Assembly: GCF_021390435.2 (NCBI RefSeq)
Contig: NZ_JAJVCN010000001.1
Span: forward strand, 3,844,001-3,908,000
Length of the DNA: 64,000 nt
From: Kibdelosporangium philippinense
Lineage (GTDB): Bacteria > Actinomycetota > Actinomycetes > Mycobacteriales > Pseudonocardiaceae
Direction: 5' to 3'
Below the pieces are notes generated by a model, which saw nothing but the letters and a program-made list of their open reading frames with translations, searched no databases and was not told the origin of the DNA. This document shows, piece by piece, positions 16,385 through 23,542 of this stretch; the stretch's first letter is position 1; each line of letters starts with the position of its first letter. Position numbers and translations under genes: made by a program.

Positions 16385-17275
16385 TCAGGGACGGACGACG
16401 GCCAGCGGCGTCAGGGTGTAGTGCATGAGGGCTTGGCTCGTGGAGCCGAGCAACATTCCGTGATAACCGCCAAGGCCGCGGCTGCCGACGACGATCAGCT
16501 GCGCCTGCTCGTCGTAGTCCAGCAGCGCCCGCACCGGCCTGCCCTTCGTGACCACACGGGTCACCGGGACGTCCGGGTACTTCTCCTGCCACCCAGCCAG
16601 CCGCTGGGCCAGCAGTTCCCGCTCACGTTCCTCCAGGACCGTCGTGTCGAGCGCGATCCGGTCCACGTTCAGCTCGGGATCGAGGTACACCTCGGTCCAC
16701 GTGTGCACCGCGATCAACGACGTGCGACGGAGCGAGGCTTCCTCGAAGGCGAACTTGATCGCCGCTTCACTGGCCGGTGATCCGTCGACGCCGACCACAA
16801 CAGGACCAGCGGTCTCCGACGGCCCCAGCCGTGGTGTGCGGACGAGGGTGACCGGGCAGGTAGCCCCCGCGACCACGGAATTCGCGGTCGAACCCACCAG
16901 CATGCCGGTGAACCCGCCGAGACCGCGCGCACCGAGCACGATCATCGCCGCGTCGGCGGACATCTCGACCAGCGCCGCGACAACCTCCGCGTCTCCCAGT
17001 TCGATGGACGGATTCTGATCGGGAACTTCCGCGCGAGCCGCGACGAGCGCCTCGTGCAGCCACTTCTCCGCCTGCTCACGCAAGGCCGGGCGCATCGCGG
17101 CGGCGACTTTCTCGTCGTGGTAGCGGCTGATCGGGTCTGGTTGCAGGTGCACGAGAGTCAGTGGCAGCTTGCGCGCCGATGCTTCCTGCGCCGCCCAACG
17201 AACCGCGGCCAGCGCTGCCGCCGAGCCATCGACGCCGACGATGATCGGCCGGTGGTGCTCGAACAGGGTGGTCAT
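16385..17275 (-). CDS. Tandem universal stress protein
   Basis: 296 residues from the ATG at 17275, which follows GAGGAATCG; a longer frame (to 17353) lacks a ribosome-binding site. Two UspA domains: VGVDGSAAALAAVRW...GARGLGGFTGMLVGS and VGVDGSPASEAAIKF...GSRGLGGYHGMLLGS. Both nucleotide loops are intact. It is about 50% similar by eye to the downstream USP, indicating local duplication. A perfect 22-bp palindromic operator lies 90 bp upstream. Confidence 0.92.
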   Translation of the reverse strand: MTTLFEHHRPIIVGVDGSAAALAAVRWAAQEASARKLPLTLVHLQPDPISRYHDEKVAAAMRPALREQAEKWLHEALVAARAEVPDQNPSIELGDAEVVAALVEMSADAAMIVLGARGLGGFTGMLVGSTANSVVAGATCPVTLVRTPRLGPSETAGPVVVGVDGSPASEAAIKFAFEEASLRRTSLIAVHTWTEVYLDPELNVDRIALDTTVLEERERELLAQRLAGWQEKYPDVPVTRVVTKGRPVRALLDYDEQAQLIVVGSRGLGGYHGMLLGSTSQALMHYTLTPLAVVRP

Positions 17276-17364
17276 CGATTCCTCCACATCGGACGGTGAC
17301 GATCTGCTTGGTGAAACCTTCCCTTGTCGCACACCTGTCCCGGCAGTGCTCACCGGCCCGCCCA

Positions 17365-17386
17365 GGTAGGGCCGATCGGCCCTACC
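17365..17386. promoter_or_regulatory. Perfect 22-bp palindromic DosR-box-like operator
   Basis: Arms GGTAGGGCCGA and TCGGCCCTACC form a perfect palindrome 90 bp upstream of the USP at 16385-17275. It is the most symmetric example of the window-wide motif. It ends 4 bp from the left end of MITE-like copy 2. Confidence 0.6.
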
Positions 17387-17390
17387 TAGA

Positions 17391-17507
17391 GGCTCCGGCC
17401 ATTGAGTCTTGGAATAGCGAGTCTGCCCCGGCCGGAAGCCGGAGATTGGCTACAGCAGCTGGATGCATCGGTGCCCGATCTCGCCCAAACGCTCAATGGC
17501 CGGAGCC
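17391..17507. mobile_element. MITE-like element, copy 2
   Basis: 117 bp with perfect 16-bp terminal inverted repeats GGCTCCGGCCATTGAG (17391-17406) and CTCAATGGCCGGAGCC (17492-17507), flanked by CTAGA and TCTTAG. It shares internal blocks with copy 1 but lacks about 38 bp of its centre. Its right end lies 7 bp before the surviving DevR C-terminal codons, so it marks the breakpoint of that gene. Confidence 0.7.
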
Positions 17508-17513
17508 TCTTAG

Positions 17514-17744
17514 CAGGAGGACAAGCAGGAAGACCCCCGCTACGCGACGCTCAGCCCGCAGGAGCGCCGCATCCTGGACCTGATCGCCGAAGGCGTGACG
17601 AACCTGCAAATCGCCGCACAGCTGTATCTCGCCGAGAAGACGGTGAAGAACTACGTGTCCTCCCTGCTGCACAAGCTGGGGTTCGTACGCCGTACCGAGG
17701 CCGCTGTCTACGCGACCCGGCGGCGGGACGAGAACAAGTCATGA
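17514..17744 (+). pseudogene. devR: DevR/NarL-type response regulator, C-terminal HTH fragment only
   Basis: The plus-strand frame between the stop codon at 17511 and the stop at 17742-17744 reads EDPRYATLSPQERRILDL, then IAEGVTNLQIAAQLYLAEKT and VKNYVSSLLHKLGFVRRTEA. This is the GerE/LuxR helix-turn-helix of DevR, including the conserved AEKTVKNYVS recognition region and RRTEAAVYAT end. The receiver domain, phospho-accepting Asp and any start codon are absent. The upstream side is MITE-like copy 2. Size and content argue for a decapitated devR, originally the partner of devS at 13614. Confidence 0.75.
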
Positions 17745-17745
17745 C

Positions 17746-17779
17746 AGTGGCCGGAGTGGATTCGACCACTCCGGCCACT
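17746..17779. terminator. Strong hairpin after the DevR fragment
   Basis: AGTGGCCGGAGTGG (17746-17759), a six-base loop, and CCACTCCGGCCACT (17766-17779) form a perfect 14-bp stem between convergent units. There is little T-tract, but the geometry fits an actinobacterial intrinsic or bidirectional terminator. Confidence 0.6.
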
Positions 17780-17783
17780 TGTC

Positions 17784-18206
17784 CTACAACGGTGTCTCCT
17801 CCTTCCGTGCTTCACTGACATCCCCGGTTACCTGCGGGGCCCGGCAGGTGTTGGTGATGTGGCGGGTTGTCGCCAGTGACCACAACCCGATCGTCGCCCC
17901 GAAGAGCACCCCGAGCGCGACTTCGCTGGCGAAGATCAACGCGATCAGTCCGCCGCCCAGCGCGGCGATGCCCAGCGTGGTCGCGATGACCGTGTAGGTC
18001 AGCTTTGCTGGGGACTTCGGCGCCTTGTAGAGCTCATCCGCGGCGCCGTAGCCGCAACCGATCACACCGAGCACCAGAATCGCCGCAGCAGCACCGCGAA
18101 CGCTCGACACCAGCACGACATCCGCCCCGCTGAGGAACAACACGTACACCGCGACAACCAGAGCGGCAATCGCAGTAGTGACACCGTCCTTCCAGGTGAG
18201 TTTCAT
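17784..18206 (-). CDS. Small four-helix membrane protein of unknown function
   Basis: 140 residues. There are four hydrophobic segments at about 10-28, 33-52, 68-87 and 90-108, with a short cytoplasmic-looking tail (VTGDVSEARKEETPL). No catalytic motif or named family is recognised. It begins MKLTWKDGVTTAIAALVVAVY. A DosR-like box lies 67 bp upstream (18273-18289), so it is likely part of the same stress regulon. Comparable small membrane proteins accompany USP clusters in other actinomycetes, but I cannot assign a role. Confidence 0.75.
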   Translation of the reverse strand: MKLTWKDGVTTAIAALVVAVYVLFLSGADVVLVSSVRGAAAAILVLGVIGCGYGAADELYKAPKSPAKLTYTVIATTLGIAALGGGLIALIFASEVALGVLFGATIGLWSLATTRHITNTCRAPQVTGDVSEARKEETPL

Positions 18207-18272
18207 GGTTTGACACCCCTCTCGTTGAACTAGGTGCCGACCTAAGCGTCACTCTGTGTCCCGTCCCGGAGC

Positions 18273-18289
18273 AGGGCCAGAAGCCCTAT
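18273..18289. promoter_or_regulatory. DosR-box-like operator upstream of membrane protein
   Basis: AGGGCCAGAAGCCCTAT; on the minus strand ATAGGGCTTCTGGCCCT. It is 67 bp upstream of the start at 18206. Confidence 0.5.
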
Positions 18290-18379
18290 GGGACAACGGC
18301 ATTGGACCTGTCACGCACCCGTACTTCGAGCACACCGGGAACCGCGCCGGAAGGCACGACTCAGGTGATGCCGGGCCTC

Positions 18380-18798
18380 CTACACGATCGCCTCGTCCTC
18401 TCGGGCGATCGTGCGCAGCAAATCCCGGCGAGTGACGATGCCGACCAGCCTGCCCTCGTCGACGATCGGGATCGCACGCAGATGGCCCGCGCCAGCTGGG
18501 CGGCGTCGGAGTTTGGTCCCCTGGTGAGCACCTCAGTCGTCGTGACCGCGCCAGCAGTGGATGCGGGCTGTTCAGCTGCGTGCACCGGCCAATCGGAATG
18601 GATCAGCGCACGCGGGTCGACACCGATCCGATCGTGCAGCAGGTCCATCTCCGTGCCCACACCGACCATCCGGCCATCCGAGTCGACCACCGGCAACGTC
18701 GTGAAACCGTTGTCCACCAGGAGCTTCGCAGCTTGCTTGGCCGATGTGGACGGTTCGACGGTGACCAAATCCGTGGTCATCACGTCACGGGCACGCAT
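18380..18798 (-). pseudogene. CBS-pair protein (Hrp1-like), frameshifted in second CBS motif
   Basis: Starts MRARDVMTTDLVTVEPS (ATG at 18798, GGAACG upstream), immediately after the USP stop at 18800. The first CBS motif is intact (VVDSDGRMVGVGTEMDLLHD). In the second, the frame is lost near 18488: the other frame continues HLRAIPIVDEGRLVGIVTRR and DLLRTIAREDEAIV, ending at 18380-18382. One extra base there restores a normal-length protein of about 139 residues. Hrp1-type two-CBS proteins are DosR-regulated in mycobacteria. It is either a pseudogene or an assembly error at a single base. Confidence 0.72.
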
Positions 18799-18799
18799 G

Positions 18800-19246
18800 T
18801 CACGTTCCTTGCGGCTCGGGGCGCACGACGACCACGGGAACGTCCGAGTGACGCACGCAGGCAGCGCTGACAGACCCCAGCAACGCCTTGCGCAGCCGCT
18901 CACCGCGATGCGTCGCGACGACGAGCATCGCAGCGTCCTCAGCCGCCTCGACGAGTGCCTTGGCCGGTCGGCCTTCGATGGCACGCTCGACGATCGTCGG
19001 AACGTCAGCACGTCCTTGCACGGCAAGGCGCACTGTGCTGGACAGTTTTTCCTCGGCGATCTTGCGCCGCTGCTCGCTGGGCGTCCAGATGAAGTCTGTC
19101 GCGGGGTCGACGGTCCACACCGTCACCGCGTGCACCGGGCAGCGCCGGATGACGGCCTCGTCGATCGCCCAAGCAAAGGCCCGCCGCGCGGCGTCCGAAT
19201 CGTCGACGCCGACCACGATCGGCGGGCTTCCGTTCTGCTCAACCAT
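18800..19246 (-). CDS. Universal stress protein, single domain
   Basis: 148 residues from the ATG at 19246 (GAGGTGAGACGG upstream). It has VGVDDSDAARRAFAWA and the nucleotide loop THRGERLRKALLGSVSAACVRH, in which the first glycine of the usual GxxG is replaced, so ATP binding is uncertain. The central segment FIWTPSEQRRKIAEEKLS is typical of DosR-linked single-domain USPs. The next gene (CBS) starts 2 bp beyond its stop. It shares a divergent control region with the USP at 19381. Confidence 0.88.
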   Translation of the reverse strand: MVEQNGSPPIVVGVDDSDAARRAFAWAIDEAVIRRCPVHAVTVWTVDPATDFIWTPSEQRRKIAEEKLSSTVRLAVQGRADVPTIVERAIEGRPAKALVEAAEDAAMLVVATHRGERLRKALLGSVSAACVRHSDVPVVVVRPEPQGT

Positions 19247-19308
19247 TTCCGTCTCACCTCTCCCTGAAGTTCCAGTGCCACTGTGGTGGTTGCGCATCCA
19301 CGGTCGAT

Positions 19309-19324
19309 AGGGGCCAATGCCGGG
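19309..19324. promoter_or_regulatory. DosR-box-like operator between divergent USPs
   Basis: AGGGGCCAATGCCGGG lies 63 bp upstream of the minus-strand USP start and 57 bp upstream of the plus-strand USP start. The left half-site is good, the right half-site weaker. Confidence 0.42.
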
Positions 19325-19380
19325 CCGGGACGTGCCATTCAGCCCTGTCTGGGCGTTCGGGGTTGGGCGAGTCTGATGCC

Positions 19381-20202
19381 ATGAGCAAACCGATCGTGGT
19401 CGGCGTCAACAGCCAGCCGGACAGCGACATCGCACTGGAATGGGCGATCGCGGAGGCCGCGCACCGCAAGGTCCCGTTGCTGATTCTGCACGCAGGCGAG
19501 GTGGCACCTTTGCGTGCGGTGGGCAGGGGTCCGCTGCTGGAAAAGACGCGAACGTCCAGCGAGCTCCTGGTCGACAAGGCGATCGCCGTCGTCCAGGCGA
19601 TGAACAAAGACATCTCTGTCTCATCGGTCATCGCGCCAGGCGAACCGGCCGACGTGCTGATCGGCTGGTCGACCGACGCGCTCATGCTCGTCCTCGGCAA
19701 CCGCGGACGCTCACCGCTGCTGAGCTCGGTCGGCGCCAAGGTCACGGCACAGGCACGATGCCCAGTGATCATCGTGCGAAGCACGCCCTCGAGGTACGCA
19801 CCGGTGGTGCTCGGAGTGGACGGTTCACCGGTGTCGAAGGCAGCTGCGGCGTTCGCGTTCGACTACGCCGCGAGGCATTCGACCGGTGTGCGTGCGGTTC
19901 ACACGTGGCATCGCAGCTCGCTACCCGTGTCTGGTGATCTTCCCGCACAACGGCGAGCTCACCTCCGTGTCGTCACCGAGACGTTGGCCGACGCTCATGA
20001 CCAGCATCCCAAGGTGCCCGCGTGCGTCGTCTCCACGATCGGCAACGCGCGGGATGTCCTGCGCGACGAATCGATGCAAGCCCAACTGCTGGTGGTCGGC
20101 ACACACGGGCACGGAGGCAAATCCGGTCTGCTGCTGGGCTCGGTGAGCCAGGCGATGATGCGCACCGCGAGTTGCCCGGTCGCGGTCGTACCATCCATAT
20201 GA
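19381..20202 (+). CDS. Tandem universal stress protein
   Basis: 273 residues, starting MSKPIVVGVNSQPDSDIAL at the ATG at 19381. Domain 1 has loop GNRGRSPLLSSVGAKV, lacking part of the canonical G-x9-G pattern. Domain 2 begins VVLGVDGSPVSKAAAAF and has a canonical GTHGHGGKSGLLLGS loop near residue 240. Nucleotide binding is therefore likely only in domain 2. It is followed by a flavin split-barrel gene with its own DosR-like box. Confidence 0.9.
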   Translation: MSKPIVVGVNSQPDSDIALEWAIAEAAHRKVPLLILHAGEVAPLRAVGRGPLLEKTRTSSELLVDKAIAVVQAMNKDISVSSVIAPGEPADVLIGWSTDALMLVLGNRGRSPLLSSVGAKVTAQARCPVIIVRSTPSRYAPVVLGVDGSPVSKAAAAFAFDYAARHSTGVRAVHTWHRSSLPVSGDLPAQRRAHLRVVTETLADAHDQHPKVPACVVSTIGNARDVLRDESMQAQLLVVGTHGHGGKSGLLLGSVSQAMMRTASCPVAVVPSI

Positions 20203-20213
20203 CCCTATCCGAC

Positions 20214-20228
20214 AGGGCTTTCGGCCCT
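20214..20228. promoter_or_regulatory. DosR-box-like operator upstream of flavin split-barrel gene
   Basis: AGGGCTTTCGGCCCT, one of the best matches in the window, 36 bp upstream of the GTG at 20264 and 12 bp after the USP stop. Confidence 0.6.
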
Positions 20229-20263
20229 ATCGGATCCCAGGTGATCACGAGCACCGTTAGCTC

Positions 20264-20677
20264 GTGGTGGACGGCGCGGGTCTGGAAGTGCTCAACGAGG
20301 CTGAGTGCCTCCAACTGTTGGCCGGCGCCCCGGTCGGCCGGATCGTGTTCAGTGATCGAGCACTGCCCGCCGTCCTGCCGGTGAACTTCGCCGTCATCGA
20401 GAACGCTGTCATCATCAGGACTGACGCCCGCAGCAGGCTCGCCATCGCGGGCACGAACACCGTGGTCGCCTTCGAGGCGGACGAGTTCAGCTCTCGTCCC
20501 AGCCGCAGCGCATGGAGTGTGGTGGCAGTCGGGATGGCCACAGAAGTGAGCGTTCCCGCCGATCTCGACGCCATCCGCCGGCTCGGCCTGCATCCGTGGG
20601 CATCTGGAGCCAAGGAGTACTACCTGCGGATGGACATCGAGACCATCACCGGCCGACGGCTGCACGCATCCGGTTAG
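20264..20677 (+). CDS. Pyridoxamine 5'-phosphate oxidase-like flavin split-barrel protein
   Basis: 137 residues from the GTG at 20264. LLAGAPVGRIVFSDRALPAVLPVNFAV is the hallmark N-terminal block, followed by VVAFEADEF, AWSVVAVGMA and a C-terminal YYLRMDIETITGRRL. It is paralogous to 11279-11710, with the same length and motif order. It probably binds FMN, F420 or a related cofactor; the reaction is unknown. The stop codon is inside the stem of a hairpin at 20670-20708. Confidence 0.85.
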   Translation: MVDGAGLEVLNEAECLQLLAGAPVGRIVFSDRALPAVLPVNFAVIENAVIIRTDARSRLAIAGTNTVVAFEADEFSSRPSRSAWSVVAVGMATEVSVPADLDAIRRLGLHPWASGAKEYYLRMDIETITGRRLHASG

Positions 20678-20708
20678 GACAGCCGTCCCACTGCTGTCCT
20701 CTAACCGG
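20670..20708. terminator. Hairpin terminator between convergent genes
   Basis: CCGGTTAGGACAGC (20670-20683) pairs with GCTGTCCTCTAACCGG (20693-20708) apart from a small bulge. It lies at the junction of the convergent flavin split-barrel gene and the small minus-strand gene at 20718. Confidence 0.6.
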
Positions 20709-20717
20709 ACTTGCCAG

Positions 20718-20945
20718 CTAGTGCCTGCGCCACCGACGCAGCCAGCCGAATCGCTTGCGCGCCTTGGGTGGGGGCTCGTTCTCCGGTTCCGGAGTCCGTG
20801 GCGGTTCCTCGGGCTCTTCAGCCTCGTGCTTGCCCCGCATCCGGTTGGTCTCGGCCATGAAGTACCCGGTCAGGCGGTCGAGGTGATCGCCGTGGGTGCT
20901 GCGCCGGGCTTCAGCGGAAGCTTGGTATTTCTCGAAATCGGTCAT
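20718..20945 (-). CDS. Small basic/proline-rich protein of unknown function
   Basis: 75 residues. It has a charged N-terminal helix (MTDFEKYQASAEARRSTHGD), a Glu/Pro-rich linker and a strongly basic end (KARKRFGWLRRWRRH). There is no recognised domain. The ATG overlaps the stop of the acetyltransferase gene (ATGA), so it is translated with it. The acidic middle and Arg/Trp-rich tail could mediate membrane or nucleic-acid contact, but that is speculation. Confidence 0.65.
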   Translation of the reverse strand: MTDFEKYQASAEARRSTHGDHLDRLTGYFMAETNRMRGKHEAEEPEEPPRTPEPENEPPPKARKRFGWLRRWRRH

Positions 20946-23542
20946 CGCAACCTCCTCAGGTAGGGATCGACGTACGGCACTGGCTCGACCCGGACACGCG
21001 CATCGACGACGATCCCTCCATCTCGGCCGACGACCAGCGGATTGATATCCAGTTCCGCGACCTCCGGCAGCAACTCGGCCAGTCGGGCCACCCGCAGCAG
21101 GACATCACGGACCATCTCCTTGTCCACATCGGACGTGAACAGGGCGGGGGCCGAACGGATGGAGCGGAGCATCTCGTCCGCGTCCACATCGGTCACCGGG
21201 ACGAGCCGGGCCGTACGATCATTGAGCATGTCGGTGTCCACGCCGCCCAGCCCGAAGACCACGAGCGGCCCGAACGTGGGATCACTGGTCACCCCGATCA
21301 GCAACTCCCGCCCAGGTGGCACCATCAGCTGCACCACGACGCCGTGCAACGCGGTGCCGAACCGGTCCGCGAATTCTTCGAAGGCGGCACGGACGTCGGC
21401 CGCTCCGGCCAGCCCCAAACGCACTCCGCCGCCACGGCTCTTGTGCAAGAGTCCAGCCGCCACAGCCTTCATCGCGACCGGAGCATCGAACTGGCTCTGC
21501 GCGGCGAGCGCGGTCTCCACGTCCGGCGCGAACACCTCACCGAGCACTGGAAGCCCAAAGGCACGTAGCAGAGTGACGACCTCCTCGGGCTCGAGCCAGC
21601 CTCCGTTGGCATCAGCCGCGAGACGATCCCGAATGACCTGCCGTGCGAGATTCGCGTCGATGGCAGGAAGATCGGGCGTGTGCCCAGCGGGGCGGCTCAG
21701 CCAAGCAGCTCGTTCGGCGGCGAGTCCCACCGCGATAGCGGCAGCTCCGGGATCTGCGAAGCAAGGCAGGCCGTTCAGCCAGTCCACAGCGTTGCCTTGG
21801 TCGAGGCGCACCGCGATCAGCGGCTTGTTCGTCTCGGCGGCGATGGCTCCGGCAGGATCACCCAGTGCGGTGGGGGCGGCGATCGCGATCATCGCGTCGA
21901 CCTTCTCGTCGGCGAGCATGATCCGCAGAGCCTGGTTGAAAACCTCGTCGGCCACGACCGCGGTCGTGTCCACCGGATTGTGCACACTGGCCAATCCCGG
22001 TAGCACCGATTTCAGTTCTCGCTGAGTGCGTTCGGACAAGGCGGCGACTTCCAGTCCATTCTGGGCGCAGGCGTCCGCCGCCAGCACACCGGCCCCACCT
22101 GCGTTGCTGATCACGGCGACACGGTTGCCCTTCGGCAACGGCTGGCGTGACAGCACGGCGATCGTCCCGGTCAACTCGGAAAGGTGATCCACCGCGAGTA
22201 CACCGGCTTGCCGGAACAGCGCCTCACGCAACACCGTTGGCGTTGCCGTGGCAGCGGTGTGGGACGCGGCCGCGCGCTGACCGGCTTCCGTGCTACCCGC
22301 ACGAATGGCCAGTACCGGTTTGCTCCGTGCCAAATGTCGTGCCAGCCGCGAGAACTTGCGGGGATTGCCGAACGATTCCATGTACAGCACGGCCATTTTG
22401 GTCCGCGTGTCGCTTTCCCACCAGTGCAGCAAGTCGTTGCCGCTCACGTCGTACTTGTCCCCAGTAGACACCAAAGTGGACACGCCAAGGTCCAGCCGCC
22501 GCAACTGCTCCAGCACCGCGATCGCGATGCCGCCGGATTGGGTGACCACCCCGATATCGCCCACGGTCAGACCACCAGCGGCAAAGCTCGCATCGAGCTG
22601 CACCTCGCTGTTCACCACGCCAAGGCAGTTTGGACCGACCATCCGCATGCCGTAGTGTCGGACCGTCTCCAGCAACCTCCTTGCCTGCTCAGGGTCGGTC
22701 GACAAGCCCGAACTGATCACCAGCAACGCCTTGACGCCCTCCTGGCCACACTCGGCGGCCACGTCGGCGACCGAGCGCGCCGGCACGCAGATCACCGCCA
22801 GTTCAGGCGCGTTCGGTATCGCCGATACCGAGGGGTAGCACGGCACCCCGAGCAGCTCATGAGCGTGGGGGTTGACCGCGGTCACCGTACCGGTGAAGCC
22901 GCCCGCCAGGATGTTGGACAGCACGGCGTGCCCGATGGATTCCGGCTTACGACCCGCCCCGATCACCGTGACCGAATCGGGGCAGAACAAGGGTTGTAGG
23001 CTCGCAGTGGCCGCGACCCGTTCGCGCACCGCGACCGCGTCGAGATAGCCCTCGCCCGGCACGAGGTCGATGTCCACCTTGATCACGTCGAAATTCGGCC
23101 TGGTACTGACAGCCAGCCCCATGTCCGAGAACACCCGGAGCATCCGCCAGTTGCCCGGCAACACGTCCGCTGTGAACCGCTGAACGCCGTGGCTACGCGC
23201 GAGCGAGCCGAGATGTTCAAGCAGGAGCGTGCCGATCCCGTGGTGCTGCACCTGATGCGCGACCACCAACGCCACATCGGCCGTGACCGGTGCGCTTCCC
23301 TGGATCACCACGTACGCGGCCATACCGAGCAAGACGTGACCGTCGAACGCGCCGACTCCGGCGTTCTCATCGAGCACCTTCGTGACGAAGATGTCGATGG
23401 GCGGCACGGACATGCTGAAGAACCGAAGGTAGCGATCCTCGTCCGGCATCGCCTTGTGCAGCGCGACAACCTGGTCGTGATCGGCGGCGGTCAACTGCCG
23501 GACCGTCACCATCGCCCCATCCGTGAGCAGGACCTCGCTCAT
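20942..23542 (-). CDS. GNAT acetyltransferase fused to ADP-forming acyl-CoA ligase (Pat-like)
   Basis: 866 residues. An N-terminal GNAT domain (about 1-165) has the acetyl-CoA loop HGIGTLLLEHLGSLARSHG. It is followed by a CoA-binding domain (about 195-320: TVIGAGRKPESIGHAVL), a succinyl-CoA ligase-like domain and a C-terminal ATP-grasp domain (AMKAVAAGLLHKSRGGGVRLG). This is the architecture of protein lysine acetyltransferases such as Pat, but with GNAT at the N-terminus instead of the C-terminus seen in enterobacteria. Overlap with the phosphoketolase gene upstream (ATGA) suggests that the acetyl-phosphate/acetyl-CoA-producing route and protein acetylation are co-expressed. Confidence 0.9.
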   Translation of the reverse strand: MSEVLLTDGAMVTVRQLTAADHDQVVALHKAMPDEDRYLRFFSMSVPPIDIFVTKVLDENAGVGAFDGHVLLGMAAYVVIQGSAPVTADVALVVAHQVQHHGIGTLLLEHLGSLARSHGVQRFTADVLPGNWRMLRVFSDMGLAVSTRPNFDVIKVDIDLVPGEGYLDAVAVRERVAATASLQPLFCPDSVTVIGAGRKPESIGHAVLSNILAGGFTGTVTAVNPHAHELLGVPCYPSVSAIPNAPELAVICVPARSVADVAAECGQEGVKALLVISSGLSTDPEQARRLLETVRHYGMRMVGPNCLGVVNSEVQLDASFAAGGLTVGDIGVVTQSGGIAIAVLEQLRRLDLGVSTLVSTGDKYDVSGNDLLHWWESDTRTKMAVLYMESFGNPRKFSRLARHLARSKPVLAIRAGSTEAGQRAAASHTAATATPTVLREALFRQAGVLAVDHLSELTGTIAVLSRQPLPKGNRVAVISNAGGAGVLAADACAQNGLEVAALSERTQRELKSVLPGLASVHNPVDTTAVVADEVFNQALRIMLADEKVDAMIAIAAPTALGDPAGAIAAETNKPLIAVRLDQGNAVDWLNGLPCFADPGAAAIAVGLAAERAAWLSRPAGHTPDLPAIDANLARQVIRDRLAADANGGWLEPEEVVTLLRAFGLPVLGEVFAPDVETALAAQSQFDAPVAMKAVAAGLLHKSRGGGVRLGLAGAADVRAAFEEFADRFGTALHGVVVQLMVPPGRELLIGVTSDPTFGPLVVFGLGGVDTDMLNDRTARLVPVTDVDADEMLRSIRSAPALFTSDVDKEMVRDVLLRVARLAELLPEVAELDINPLVVGRDGGIVVDARVRVEPVPYVDPYLRRLR

